A stretch of DNA of 64,000 nt from Klebsiella sp. WP3-W18-ESBL-02 (GCF_014168815.1 NZ_AP021972.1:3286001-3350000); one strand, 5' to 3'. Shown: positions 43,749 to 53,002, numbered from the stretch's first letter. Notes: generated by a model from the letters alone, not told the origin. Numbers and translations: made by a program.

Positions 43749-43762
43749 TTGCGCTAAATCAA
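43749..43762 (+). promoter_or_regulatory. FNR-like site upstream of hcp-hcr
   Basis: TTGCG-ctaa-ATCAA matches the FNR consensus at 8 of 10 positions. Its centre (43755.5) is about 103 bp before the hcp ATG. In E. coli, hcp is activated by FNR from a site unusually far upstream (about -72.5); if transcription starts near 43828, with TACCCT at 43814-43819 as the -10 element, the spacing here is the same. Confidence 0.6.
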
Positions 43763-43821
43763 CCTCCCTTTAAGTTGCACGAAAAAGGCCTTTTCAAGGC
43801 TTAGCACCAGGCTTACCCTTA

Positions 43822-43844
43822 AACATGTATATTAAATATAACTT
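43822..43844 (+). promoter_or_regulatory. Candidate NsrR operator at hcp-hcr
   Basis: Two 11-nt arms, AACATGTATAT and AAATATAACTT, around a central T fit the NsrR 11-1-11 inverted repeat (AAGATGYATTT-N-AAATRCATCTT) at most positions. The site overlaps the expected transcription start, where NsrR bound would block polymerase until nitric oxide is present. NsrR repression of hcp-hcr is established in E. coli; the site here is inferred from pattern and position. Confidence 0.6.
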
Positions 43845-43858
43845 TAAAAGGTGTGACC

Positions 43859-45511
43859 ATGTTTTGTGTGCAATGTGAACAAACCATCCGTACTCCGGCA
43901 GGGAACGGCTGCTCTTATGCACAGGGTATGTGCGGTAAGACCGCTGAAACATCCGATCTGCAGGATCTGCTGATTGCCTCCCTGCAAGGTCTGTCCGCAT
44001 GGGCGGTGAAAGCTCGCGAATACGGCATTATCAGCCATGACGTCGATAACTTCGCCCCGCGCGCGTTCTTCTCTACCCTGACTAACGTTAACTTTGATTC
44101 CCCGCGTATTGTTGGCTATGCCCGTCAAGCCATCGCCATGCGTGAAGCGCTGAAAGCGCAGTGCCTGGCCGTTGATGCTAACGCCACCGTTGATAACCCG
44201 ATGGCAGAGCTGCAGCTCGCCAGCGACGACCTGGGCGCTCTGCAAAAGCAGGCTGCGGAATTTACCCCGAATAAAGACAAAGCGACCATCGGCGAGAACA
44301 TCCTCGGCCTGCGTCTGCTGTGCCTGTACGGCCTGAAAGGTGCGGCAGCTTACATGGAGCACGCCCACGTTCTCGGTCAGTACGACAACGATATCTATGC
44401 GCAGTACCACAAAATCATGGCGTGGCTGGGTACCTGGCCTGCCGATATGAACGCTCTGCTGGAGTGCTCAATGGAAATCGGCCAGATGAACTTCAAAGTG
44501 ATGAGCATCCTGGACGCCGGTGAAACCACCAAATACGGTCACCCGACCCCGACTCAGGTCAACGTTAAAGCAACCGAAGGTAAATGTATTCTGATCTCCG
44601 GTCACGACCTGAAAGATCTGTACAACCTGCTGGAGCAAACCGAAGGGACTGGCGTGAACGTCTATACCCACGGTGAAATGCTGCCAGCGCACGGCTATCC
44701 GGAGCTGCGTAAATTCAAACACCTGGTCGGTAACTACGGCAGCGGCTGGCAGAATCAGCAGGTTGAATTCGCCCGCTTCCCGGGCCCAATCGTGATGACC
44801 TCTAACTGCATCATCGACCCGACCGTGGGTGCCTACGACGACCGTATCTGGACCCGTAGCATCGTCGGTTGGCCAGGTGTGAGCCACCTTGAAGGCGACA
44901 ACTTCGGTCCGGTCATCGCTCAGGCTCAGCAAATGGCGGGCTTCCCGTACAGCGAAATTCCGCATCTGATCACCGTTGGTTTCGGTCGCCAGACCCTGCT
45001 GGGCGCTGCGGATACCCTGATTGACCTGGTCAGCCGCGAAAAACTGCGTCACATCTTCCTGGTCGGCGGCTGCGACGGCGCGCGCGGTGAACGTAACTAC
45101 TTCACCGATTTCGCCACCAGCGTACCGGACGACTGCCTGATCCTGACCCTGGCCTGCGGTAAATACCGTTTCAACAAACTGGAATTCGGCGATATCGAAG
45201 GTCTGCCGCGTCTGGTGGATGCCGGTCAGTGTAACGATGCTTACTCTGCCATCATCCTGGCGGTCACCCTGGCGGAAAAACTGGGCTGTGGCGTGAACGA
45301 CCTGCCGCTGTCTCTGGTGCTCTCCTGGTTCGAACAGAAAGCAATTGTGATTCTGCTGACTCTGCTGTCGCTGGGCGTGAAAAACATCGTCACTGGCCCG
45401 ACTGCGCCTGGCTTCTTCACGCCGGACCTGCTGGCTGTGCTCAACGAGAAATTCGGTCTGCGTTCCGTGACCACCGTTGAAGAAGATATGAAGCAGCTGC
45501 TGAGCGCGTAA
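43859..45511 (+). CDS. hcp: Hybrid-cluster protein Hcp (NO reductase / nitrosylase)
   Basis: Hcp is a cytosolic iron-sulfur protein with a 4Fe-2S-2O hybrid cluster. It reduces low-level nitric oxide during anaerobic nitrate/nitrite respiration and can promote protein S-nitrosylation. The product is 550 aa, beginning MFCVQCEQTIRTPAG. The N-terminal cluster cysteines are C3 and C6 plus those in NGCSYAQGMCG. Hybrid-cluster ligands lie in later segments such as TSNCIIDP, GGCDGARGE and LACGKYRFN. The ATG at 43859 is used rather than the ATG-like frame opening two codons upstream, by homology. hcr follows after 10 bp. Confidence 0.97.
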   Translation: MFCVQCEQTIRTPAGNGCSYAQGMCGKTAETSDLQDLLIASLQGLSAWAVKAREYGIISHDVDNFAPRAFFSTLTNVNFDSPRIVGYARQAIAMREALKAQCLAVDANATVDNPMAELQLASDDLGALQKQAAEFTPNKDKATIGENILGLRLLCLYGLKGAAAYMEHAHVLGQYDNDIYAQYHKIMAWLGTWPADMNALLECSMEIGQMNFKVMSILDAGETTKYGHPTPTQVNVKATEGKCILISGHDLKDLYNLLEQTEGTGVNVYTHGEMLPAHGYPELRKFKHLVGNYGSGWQNQQVEFARFPGPIVMTSNCIIDPTVGAYDDRIWTRSIVGWPGVSHLEGDNFGPVIAQAQQMAGFPYSEIPHLITVGFGRQTLLGAADTLIDLVSREKLRHIFLVGGCDGARGERNYFTDFATSVPDDCLILTLACGKYRFNKLEFGDIEGLPRLVDAGQCNDAYSAIILAVTLAEKLGCGVNDLPLSLVLSWFEQKAIVILLTLLSLGVKNIVTGPTAPGFFTPDLLAVLNEKFGLRSVTTVEEDMKQLLSA

Positions 45512-45521
45512 GGAGTAAAGA

Positions 45522-46490
45522 ATGACAATGCCAACTCATCAGTGCCCGTGGCGGATGCAGGTTCACCACATCCATCAGGAAACGCCGGATGTATGGACAA
45601 TTTCGTTGCTGTGCCACGACTATTATCCGTACCGCGCCGGGCAGTATGCACTGGTCAGCGTACGTAATTCAGCGGACACGCTGCGTGCCTACACGATTTC
45701 TTCAACGCCGGGCGTTAGCGAATACATTACGCTGACCGTCCGTCGGATTGACGAAGGTGCAGGTTCACAGTGGCTGACCCGCGACGTGAAGCGCGGCGAC
45801 TATATCTGGCTGTCCGATGCCATGGGTGAATTCACCTGTGAAGATAAAACAGAAGACAAGTTCCTGATGCTGGCCGCCGGCTGCGGCGTGACGCCCATCA
45901 TGTCAATGCGTCGCTGGTTGGCAAAATACCGCCCGCAGGCCGATGTGCAGGTGATCTTTAACGTGCGTTCGCCGCAGGATGTCATTTTTGCTGACGAATG
46001 GCGTGAATATCCGGTGACATTAGTCGCTGAAAACAACGCCACCCACGGCTTTGTTTCTGGCCGACTCACTACCGCACTGCTGCAAAGCGTGCCGGATCTG
46101 ACTTCGCGTACCGTGATGACCTGCGGCCCGGCGCCGTATATGGATCTGGTCGAGAAAGAAGTGAAAGCGCTGGGCGTGACGCGCTTCTTTAAAGAGCAGT
46201 TCTTCACACCTGTTGCCGAAGCCGCCACCAGCGGCCTGAAGTTCACCAAACTGCAGCCAGCGCAACAGTTCTATGCGCCGGTGGGCACCACGCTGCTGGA
46301 CGCGCTGGAAAGCAATAAAGTCCCGGTTGTCGCCGCCTGCCGTGCGGGTGTTTGCGGCTGCTGTAAAACCAAAGTGGTTTCCGGTAATTACACGGTCAGC
46401 AGCACCATGACGCTGACCGACGCGGAAATCGCCGAAGGGTATGTACTGGCCTGCTCCTGTCATCCGCAGGGCGATCTGGTGCTGGCGTAA
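45522..46490 (+). CDS. hcr: NADH oxidoreductase Hcr
   Basis: Hcr is the FAD and [2Fe-2S] NADH-dependent electron donor of Hcp. The 322-aa product has a ferredoxin-reductase FAD domain with RAYTISSTP (about residues 53-61), and an NADH domain with MLAAGCGVTPIMSMRRW and MTCGPAPYM. A C-terminal plant-type ferredoxin domain has cysteines in CRAGVCGCC and a fourth in LACSCHPQG. It begins MTMPTHQCPWRMQVH after an AAGGAGTAAAGA ribosome site and is cotranscribed with hcp. In E. coli poxB follows; here a 12-kb block intervenes. Confidence 0.96.
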   Translation: MTMPTHQCPWRMQVHHIHQETPDVWTISLLCHDYYPYRAGQYALVSVRNSADTLRAYTISSTPGVSEYITLTVRRIDEGAGSQWLTRDVKRGDYIWLSDAMGEFTCEDKTEDKFLMLAAGCGVTPIMSMRRWLAKYRPQADVQVIFNVRSPQDVIFADEWREYPVTLVAENNATHGFVSGRLTTALLQSVPDLTSRTVMTCGPAPYMDLVEKEVKALGVTRFFKEQFFTPVAEAATSGLKFTKLQPAQQFYAPVGTTLLDALESNKVPVVAACRAGVCGCCKTKVVSGNYTVSSTMTLTDAEIAEGYVLACSCHPQGDLVLA

Positions 46491-46510
46491 TTCTACGCCC
46501 CCTTCCCCAC

Positions 46511-46542
46511 AAGCCGCCCGCGCATACCGGGCGGCTTTTTTT
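46511..46542 (+). terminator. Terminator after hcr
   Basis: AGCCGCCCG and CGGGCGGCT stem followed by seven T, 20 nt past the hcr stop. It marks the left edge of the accessory block. Confidence 0.92.
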
Positions 46543-46555
46543 ATGCCCGTTGGCG

Positions 46556-47659
46556 TCAGTACAGCAGTCCGAAATGCAGGGTTAACGCCTGATCGCGCCG
46601 TTCCCCCTTCAGACCGTCATTGCGTGAATAGGCCACGTTCATCATGGCGCCATGGCCGAAGTTAACCGATGCCCCGATTGACGTATGCAGACTGGTCGGG
46701 TCTTTTACCACCGTATTGAGATCGTTTTTAACCTCCTGGTTAACGCCCAGTTCCAGCATGGGTGCAATGTTTCCCGGGCGAAGGTCGGTATCCTCAAATC
46801 GCGCGTTGGCCGTTATCATGGCGTAAGCGTCATTTGGCCCTTCCGTACCGTTCACCGTGTTGCCGAACGTATCTTCAACATCATTGTAATGGTTATCCTG
46901 ATAGGCCACTTTTAACGTCGGATGGAATGCCCACCCTTGTGGCAGAAAGCCTAACGACTGCCGGGTAAACGTCCCCACGAGGCTAAGCTGGGCGTAAACC
47001 CGGTTCCAGTCCTGATCGTAGCCATATTTCATACCACCACCCAGAGGGATATGCGTCTCACCGTCGGCCCAAAAGTACTCTGCGCGGGCAGCAAGCCCCC
47101 ACCAGGCGTTAAACTTCTGCACGATATCGCCGCGTACGCCGTACCCGAGGTCGCGGGTCTGACCATCGTTGTGAATAAAGTTGATGATCTGCTTCTCCGT
47201 AAAGACCCCAATCCCAAGCAACGTGTCCTGAGAGGGCGCGTTCAGATACTCAAGCTCAATACGGCCTGCGCGCGAATAAACCTGAGTCTGGTTCTTATCG
47301 CGATAGTTAACGTTGGCAAACCCGCCCAGCTTCAGGAATCCATGGCTGCTGTCTCCCGGGAGAGAATAAAACAGATCGACCGGTAACACGCCGACATTGG
47401 CGGAATCTTTATAACCAGAGGTTCGCCCCGTTGCCCGCGAGTCCTCTATTTCCGCCCGCGCCTGGCCAATTCGCGCCTGTACGGTGCCATAATCTTCATA
47501 GCTGTTAAATTCGTACATTAACCCGGCCTGCGCCAGATTATAGATAATCGCCTCACCCTGACTCAGTGGCGGCATACCCGCCCCCTCAGCATAGGCGCCT
47601 TTACTATTTATTATCATCAGAACAATAACTGCCAGCAGCGTGTTTGTTTTCGTTTTCAT
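46556..47659 (-). CDS. Outer-membrane beta-barrel protein of unknown role
   Basis: The 367-aa product begins with a signal peptide (MKTKTNTLLAVIVLMIINSKG, cleavage probably after AYA at about residue 24). The rest is rich in alternating hydrophobic/polar strands, such as GFLKLGGFANVNYRD, GRIELEYLNAP, AARAEYFWAD, TLKVAYQDNHY and MMNVAYSRN. It ends in LHFGLLY, an aromatic C-terminus typical of barrels recognised by BAM. This fits an autotransporter-like or porin-like barrel without a passenger domain. I do not recognise a named family member. It lies 155 bp downstream of the MFS transporter gene in the same direction and is the last gene before the hcr terminator. An uptake role together with the transporter is inferred from position only. 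Confidence 0.65.
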   Translation of the reverse strand: MKTKTNTLLAVIVLMIINSKGAYAEGAGMPPLSQGEAIIYNLAQAGLMYEFNSYEDYGTVQARIGQARAEIEDSRATGRTSGYKDSANVGVLPVDLFYSLPGDSSHGFLKLGGFANVNYRDKNQTQVYSRAGRIELEYLNAPSQDTLLGIGVFTEKQIINFIHNDGQTRDLGYGVRGDIVQKFNAWWGLAARAEYFWADGETHIPLGGGMKYGYDQDWNRVYAQLSLVGTFTRQSLGFLPQGWAFHPTLKVAYQDNHYNDVEDTFGNTVNGTEGPNDAYAMITANARFEDTDLRPGNIAPMLELGVNQEVKNDLNTVVKDPTSLHTSIGASVNFGHGAMMNVAYSRNDGLKGERRDQALTLHFGLLY

Positions 47660-47814
47660 CTGTTTATTTCCGTTTATGATGCCGTACGTCGTCTTATCAA
47701 GACGTCGTCGCCATCTATTAATATTATTAGTAGGGTTTTTGAAATATCAGAAAAAAGTACCGTCTGTGTTTATCGTTTACGCCTGAATAAAATAAATCGA
47801 AAATAAAATAGCGT

Positions 47815-48984
47815 TTATTCGACGGGTTCCGGCAGCGCTATTGTTTTGCTGCGCACGCGTAGCCGTGTCGCATTAAATAAAATGACCTGTACTGCGGCAA
47901 TAAAACATGCGGCAATACCAATGGCCTCAAAGCTAAAGAGTTTCACTAAGGTTCCGCCAAGGAAGGGGCCTACTGCGGCGCCGGCCATCATCATTGCCGG
48001 CGTTCCCGCCACGGCGCGGCCGGATAAATCCAGGCGCGCGAGCAGACCAAACGCGAAGGTATGGGTAAACAGAATCGTAAACGCCATTCCCCCTCCGCTC
48101 AGCGCATACAGCAGATAGTTATCGCTGTGGGTCGCCATCATCGCGAAAAATGCCTGAAATAGCGGACCAATACAGATAACCACCGTGGCGCTGAGCCGTT
48201 TTTCGAGCAGCGCGGCAATCGGCGAGGGGAAAATGGCAACGATGCCGTACCCCACCAAAGCCAGGGTAACCAGCTCAACGCCGAAGCCTCTGGCAATGCC
48301 CAACCTTTCGTAGAAAGATAACGTCATAGCCTGTGCGGTACAGAGTAGCGCTATCCCGACGATGCAGAACCACACTTCCCGGCCAAGCGGCGCGGTGGCG
48401 GCGGCAGTTTTCGTCTCGCTGATGGCGAAGGCAACGGGGAAAAAGAGCAGCGATGCCACCGCGGCCAGCGCCATCAGGCCGCTTAACATCAGAAACAAAG
48501 TTGGCCCGCCGAACCGGGCAATCATCCCCGGCGCCACGCCAAGAAACACGATCCCCAGAATACCGATAGCCAACCCTGCCAGTCCGAATAGCCGGTGCGG
48601 GTTAGCACAGTGCCCAACCGTGCCGTGCGTCACGCTCAGCGCGGCCCCTACCGCCAGGCCACAGACAAAATGCAGGGCCACCAGCAGGCTATAATCCCGC
48701 GTCAGCGCGCTGGCCATCAGCAGCAGCGCACCGCAGCCAAAACCGGCCACCACCACCCGCCGGCCGTTTAACTGATTGAGCCGCGGGGCAATCGTAATGC
48801 TCGCTAAAGACGCGCCGAGCAAAAATAGCGTCGGCAGCCCACCGGAAGCCTGCGGGTCGAAACCATACAGCCCGACCAGCGTCCCCACCCAAACCGGCAG
48901 CGCGACCAGATCGACCATCCCGGCGCAGTGCGCGAGCATAATGGCGGCAATGCCGCGTTTATTGACATGAACTCTGGATGTCAC
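47815..48984 (-). CDS. MFS transporter of the accessory block
   Basis: The 389-aa product has about twelve hydrophobic helices and major-facilitator features: an N-terminal GSxxa-type start, a mid-loop HRLFGLAGLAIG, and a second-half segment LLARLDLSGRAVAG. The substrate is not recognisable. It begins MTSRVHVNKRGIAAIML. Upstream is a 410-bp AT-rich gap, so it probably has its own promoter, although it points the same way as the hydrolase operon. Given its neighbours (esterases, lactonase-like enzymes, aromatic-type monooxygenase), uptake of the operon's substrate or export of a product is the natural inference. Annotation as a drug exporter would be equally consistent with sequence alone. Confidence 0.8.
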   Translation of the reverse strand: MTSRVHVNKRGIAAIMLAHCAGMVDLVALPVWVGTLVGLYGFDPQASGGLPTLFLLGASLASITIAPRLNQLNGRRVVVAGFGCGALLLMASALTRDYSLLVALHFVCGLAVGAALSVTHGTVGHCANPHRLFGLAGLAIGILGIVFLGVAPGMIARFGGPTLFLMLSGLMALAAVASLLFFPVAFAISETKTAAATAPLGREVWFCIVGIALLCTAQAMTLSFYERLGIARGFGVELVTLALVGYGIVAIFPSPIAALLEKRLSATVVICIGPLFQAFFAMMATHSDNYLLYALSGGGMAFTILFTHTFAFGLLARLDLSGRAVAGTPAMMMAGAAVGPFLGGTLVKLFSFEAIGIAACFIAAVQVILFNATRLRVRSKTIALPEPVE

Positions 48985-49394
48985 GATATAACCCTCTTTA
49001 TTTAAGACCGTTAGAATAAACCTCTTTTCTCATACATCAGGCAGCCATAATGAATACCGACATTTATTACCGTTGTATTTAACGATAATAAATGGATATC
49101 TCGGGCCACCGTCATAAATATTCCTGCAGCGCGTAAAAATAGCGCACAGCAAAACCAAGGAAATTAACTTTCCTTGTAAAGAAAGCCATTATAACTCAGA
49201 CATCAAAAGCCTTCGCTGGCGGCAATTAACCCTGAGCTATAACGTTTTATATATGACTACAATGAAATTTACATCTCTCTCAGAGGACGGCTTTCATTCA
49301 CACTCCTTTTTTGAAGACAACGATTCACCTGACGTTAATCATTAACGCCTGACGGGCTCTATTTATTGTTAATAAAAGTCGGATCGTTTTTTTA
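48985..49394. other. AT-rich 410-bp intergenic region with a palindrome
   Basis: No gene is supported here. It separates the MFS gene from the hydrolase operon. A dyad, CGTTAAT-c-ATTAACG, lies at 49333-49347, and a short hairpin, GGAAA-ttaac-TTTCC, near 49160. No canonical terminator was found after the CocE gene, so the operon may read into this region. The MFS promoter should lie in 48985-49150. Confidence 0.5.
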
Positions 49395-51131
49395 TTATTT
49401 TCTCAGTAAGTGATATTCGTTAACGACGCTATCGTGCGGTCTGTGATTCGCCTTCGGCTGGGCAACAAACGGCAAGACTAAACGCGACGGGTGTGCGGCA
49501 TCCCGATAAATGATATGCGTGACCGGCTGCCCTACCGGCAGATGATAGGCGTCAGGCGGCAGCAGAGAATTATGCTCATCCACCATCGGCTCATTGCACA
49601 TCAGCTCGACCACCAGCTTGTGCCCGATACAAAAATCATTGGCAAAAGGATAAATGCGCACCACATATTCGTTGATGGTTCCCGGTTCCACGGGCACGCT
49701 GCGGGTATGCGGATGATGCGGGTTGCCTTCCGTCGTCCGGGCGTCCAGCTCGCGGTGCGACGCCTTGAGAAAACCGGTTGAAACCAGCTGACGCTTGCCG
49801 GATGGCGCTTCATCCCACAGTCGCAGAATTAAGTTGGTATCAGGCTGGTCGATCTCGACAAACAGATGCGCAGCCCCCACGCCATGTACCGACGTCACCG
49901 CGTCAAAAGGATCGGTGGACCACGTCAATTTCTCGACTTTGTCGGTAATGGTGAGCGGCGCCTGGAAAAAACCTTCCGGGTAAGAAATATCGGCGCCGTA
50001 AGCCTCTGGCTCAGGGCTCAGCTTGCCGCGCGTGCGCAGATAAAGCGGTTGATAGCCGACCGCTTTCACCGGCCACTGCTCGCCGGTACTCCAGCGGCGG
50101 GTTCCCTCAACGTGCACCTTGACGGCGGGCTCATCCATAATGCCGTTATCGATCCCTTTCAGCCAATAGTCATACCAGCGGAACATGGTGTCATGCTCAT
50201 CCACCCACGGCCGCGTTTGCATCGGCGGGTAGGGCCCGATCTCCAGCTTTTTGGGGCACTGTAACTGGTCAAACAGCGCAATCGTGCCGTCAACGGTCCA
50301 GCCACGCCCCTGATTGATTTGCAGATAAACGGGAATATCTATGTTTTTTGCCAGGTTAATCGGATTCTGTTCTTCATACCATTCGCCGTCGACCTCATTG
50401 GTGATGATATCGAACCAGGATTCATGGTGAATAGGGTAATGAAGAATGTGCACCATATTGGGCCAGGCGGCGACGTCAGGGTCCGCAAGCCGTGCGGCAA
50501 CGCGCGCCTTGATTTCTTCCGGGGTATAGGTTTCCAGCATCCGCGACTTATGACGGTGCGTAAAGGCCCAGCCGGAATCGCCTCCGCGCCCTTCGCGAGC
50601 CGCGCGCGGCATCAGCCACATAATGCCGCCATGGTAGGTGGTTTCATAAAAATCAAAGTGACCGCCGCTGACGAAAATGGCTTTCAGACTTGGCGGCCGC
50701 TCAGAGGCGGCAAACACCTGCATGGAACCAAAGTAGGAAATACCGATCATCCCGACGCAACCATTACACCACGGCTGCGCGGCAACCCATTCGATAAAAT
50801 CGTAGGCATCCTGACCCAGCGGTACGCCGCCCGCGTTGTAATTACCGATGTGTTCACCTTCAGACGCCCCGGAGCCGCGCACATCACCAATCACATGGAC
50901 ATACCCCTCCTTCACGACCCGCGTAATATCACCCGCTTCAATACAGCCGTCCCACAGCGGGGAGGGACGTTTTTGCGGAGGAATAGTCAACGCCAGGGCC
51001 TGCAGCTCTTTGCCATACGGGCTCAGCGCGATTAACGCCGGACGCGGTTCATCACCTTCCGCATGATAAGCGTCTGCGGCCAGGTGAACGCCATCACGCA
51101 TAGGGACACGTAAGTCTTTCAAAACAATCAT
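49395..51131 (-). CDS. CocE/NonD-family serine hydrolase (S15-type)
   Basis: The 578-aa product is an X-Pro-dipeptidyl-peptidase-like (S15/CocE) alpha/beta hydrolase. The family includes cocaine esterase, acyl-amino-acid ester hydrolases and other esterases, so the substrate cannot be read from sequence. It begins MIVLKDLRVPMRDGVHLAADAY, the usual family opening. The nucleophile is Ser132 in GMIGISYFGSM. DVRGSGASEG (residues 83-92) is the conserved oxyanion-side segment, and a jelly-roll C-terminal domain (about 370-578) contains EINQPDT-like strands (VEIDQPDTNLILRL). There is no signal peptide, so it is cytosolic. Its ATG overlaps the stop of the metallo-hydrolase gene by 4 bp. It is the last gene of the overlapping operon. 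Confidence 0.85.
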   Translation of the reverse strand: MIVLKDLRVPMRDGVHLAADAYHAEGDEPRPALIALSPYGKELQALALTIPPQKRPSPLWDGCIEAGDITRVVKEGYVHVIGDVRGSGASEGEHIGNYNAGGVPLGQDAYDFIEWVAAQPWCNGCVGMIGISYFGSMQVFAASERPPSLKAIFVSGGHFDFYETTYHGGIMWLMPRAAREGRGGDSGWAFTHRHKSRMLETYTPEEIKARVAARLADPDVAAWPNMVHILHYPIHHESWFDIITNEVDGEWYEEQNPINLAKNIDIPVYLQINQGRGWTVDGTIALFDQLQCPKKLEIGPYPPMQTRPWVDEHDTMFRWYDYWLKGIDNGIMDEPAVKVHVEGTRRWSTGEQWPVKAVGYQPLYLRTRGKLSPEPEAYGADISYPEGFFQAPLTITDKVEKLTWSTDPFDAVTSVHGVGAAHLFVEIDQPDTNLILRLWDEAPSGKRQLVSTGFLKASHRELDARTTEGNPHHPHTRSVPVEPGTINEYVVRIYPFANDFCIGHKLVVELMCNEPMVDEHNSLLPPDAYHLPVGQPVTHIIYRDAAHPSRLVLPFVAQPKANHRPHDSVVNEYHLLRK

Positions 51132-52066
51132 GAGCGATATCCTTGGTTAAAATAGCCGTGCATCGTAGTGAAAAAAGGAGAAGGTTCAAGCCGCGGGTCG
51201 CCTTCATATAACAGCGCTTCGGCGATGCAGCAGTACGGCGAACATAGGGCCTGGGCAATATCCCCGGCGTCCGCCCCGACTTCGACGACGGCATGACGCA
51301 CCCGGGCTTCAATATCGAGACTTTCCTGGATTTTATCCGCCGCCTGCTGTCGATTGAGCACCACGCCAAGCGGCGCTTCCCCCTGGCTGCGATAGGGATG
51401 CCCGAGGAACAGACGTTCCGGCTGGACGGTATCGCGCAGATGCCGCAGGCTGACGCGATAGGCGTCCGGATCCACATAGCCCGGAAAACCGTTAGCCGCC
51501 CCGTGGATCTGCACCGCATCACCGACAAAAACATCCCCCTGCCCGATGACTTCATAAGCCACCGAGCCCGCCGAATGGCCGGGCACGGAGTGCACTCTGA
51601 TGCGCAAATCCGCCCCCAGCGACAGCTCGTCGCCATCGCGAACGATCACGTCGGGCTCCATTTCACCGGAAATGGCGGCCAGACAGGCCGCCGAGAGCTT
51701 GGCCTCACCCTGCGGATCGTTGATATAGCGCCCTCGTCCCTGCAGATACTCCTCGACGTGGGTCCGCCGCGAACGCAGGAACGGCACATCGGCTTCATGA
51801 ATCACGACCTTCGCTTTTCGGCCGGTCATTTCCCACAGCGCACAGGCGCCGCCAATGTGATCAATATGGCCATGCGTCAGCAGGATCCAGCGAATATCTT
51901 CCACCCGCCGCCCGAGTGCGCTGAGGCCCGGTGCAATCCCGACCGAAGGCGAACTGGCGATCCCGGTATCGATAATCACCGGTTCGCTGCTATCAATAAA
52001 AAAGCTGTACAGGCCAAAGCGCCCCCACTCGGAGTACAGCGGATGAATGTCCACAGCCTTGCTCAT
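51128..52066 (-). CDS. Metallo-beta-lactamase-fold hydrolase (lactonase-like)
   Basis: The 312-aa product is a cytosolic MBL-fold hydrolase with a complete zinc-site set: H65, H67, D69 and H70 in THGHIDHIGG, H164 in VPGHSAGS, D183 in VFVGDAVQ and H223 in FLGHPYRS. The HxHxDH pattern and overall size resemble AHL lactonase and glyoxalase II-type enzymes. The substrate is unknown; lactone or thioester hydrolysis are the leading options. It begins MSKAVDIHPLYSEWG. It overlaps the esterase stop upstream by 4 bp and the CocE start downstream by 4 bp, so the three products are translationally coupled. Confidence 0.85.
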   Translation of the reverse strand: MSKAVDIHPLYSEWGRFGLYSFFIDSSEPVIIDTGIASSPSVGIAPGLSALGRRVEDIRWILLTHGHIDHIGGACALWEMTGRKAKVVIHEADVPFLRSRRTHVEEYLQGRGRYINDPQGEAKLSAACLAAISGEMEPDVIVRDGDELSLGADLRIRVHSVPGHSAGSVAYEVIGQGDVFVGDAVQIHGAANGFPGYVDPDAYRVSLRHLRDTVQPERLFLGHPYRSQGEAPLGVVLNRQQAADKIQESLDIEARVRHAVVEVGADAGDIAQALCSPYCCIAEALLYEGDPRLEPSPFFTTMHGYFNQGYRS

Positions 52067-53001
52067 CGCGTCCCCCGCAGGAACGCCGCCGTTTCAGCGT
52101 AAACGCCCTGAAATTCAGGCAGCCAGGAAAAGTGCTGAATAAATCCGTGTCCAGCCCCTTCATAGCGATGCACCTTCACCGCCACACCCGCTTGCGCCAG
52201 CTTTTGCCCATACCGTTCCCCCTCATCGCGCAAAGGATCGTACTGCGCGGTAACAATCAGGGCCGCAGGCAGCCCGGCCAGATTCTGCCGTTTGATTGGC
52301 GAGACCAGCGGGTTTTGCGGATCGGCCCCGCTATCGAGGTAAAATGCATTAAACGGTTTGAGCATGGCGGTTTCCAGACCATAGCCAACCGCGTTGGTTA
52401 TCCGTGATGCATAACGCGTGCTATCGAAATCCAGATCGACGGACGGGTAGTAAAGCACCTGATGCGTAATACACTGCAGTCCGTCATCAAGCGCCATGGC
52501 GGCGACCGCAGCGGCGTAGTTACCGCCCGAGCTATCGCCCGCCACGGCCAGTGTCTGACCGTCCCAGCCCATTCCCGTTCCCGCCTGCGCGCCGTATTGC
52601 GCCAGCCATTTTACGACCGCATAGCAGTCTTGCAGACCGGCAGGGAAAGCATGTTCAGGCGCCAGCCGGTAGTCCACGGCCACGACGACGCACTGCGTGG
52701 CGCGGGCGAGCTCACGCGCGACGTGATCGTGGGTATTCAGGCTACCGAGGAAAAAGGCACCGCCGTGAAAATAAACCACTGCGCCGTGCGTCGCCTGGTG
52801 GTCTGGCGTATAGAGACGTACGTTAACTTCACCGGCCTGTGTTGGCAGCGTGCGGTCCTCAACCGACGCCATGGGCAGACGGTTCTCCTGCCGCGCCGCC
52901 TGCTGCTCTTCCCCCGCGCGCATCGCCTGTGGGTTTAACGGCCCCGGCGGTGGCGGCGGGAGGGTGCTGAGAAAATCGGCAATTGTCGTGTGCAGTGTCA
53001 T
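52063..53001 (-). CDS. Alpha/beta hydrolase of the hormone-sensitive-lipase (HSL/type IV) family
   Basis: The 312-aa product has the HSL-family oxyanion motif FHGGAFFLG (HGG at residues 79-81) and the nucleophile elbow GDSSGGN with Ser157. VDYRLAPEHAFPAG (about 109-122) is the family hallmark. The catalytic Asp is expected in ALIVTAQYDPLRDEG and the His in EGAGHGFIQHF. It is a cytosolic carboxylesterase by family; the substrate is unknown. A longer frame would add 33 residues, but the ATG at 52999-53001 lies 1 bp from the monooxygenase stop with GGGGAT before it and gives the normal family length. It overlaps the next gene by 4 bp. Confidence 0.87.
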   Translation of the reverse strand: MTLHTTIADFLSTLPPPPPGPLNPQAMRAGEEQQAARQENRLPMASVEDRTLPTQAGEVNVRLYTPDHQATHGAVVYFHGGAFFLGSLNTHDHVARELARATQCVVVAVDYRLAPEHAFPAGLQDCYAVVKWLAQYGAQAGTGMGWDGQTLAVAGDSSGGNYAAAVAAMALDDGLQCITHQVLYYPSVDLDFDSTRYASRITNAVGYGLETAMLKPFNAFYLDSGADPQNPLVSPIKRQNLAGLPAALIVTAQYDPLRDEGERYGQKLAQAGVAVKVHRYEGAGHGFIQHFSWLPEFQGVYAETAAFLRGTR

Positions 53002-53002
53002 A

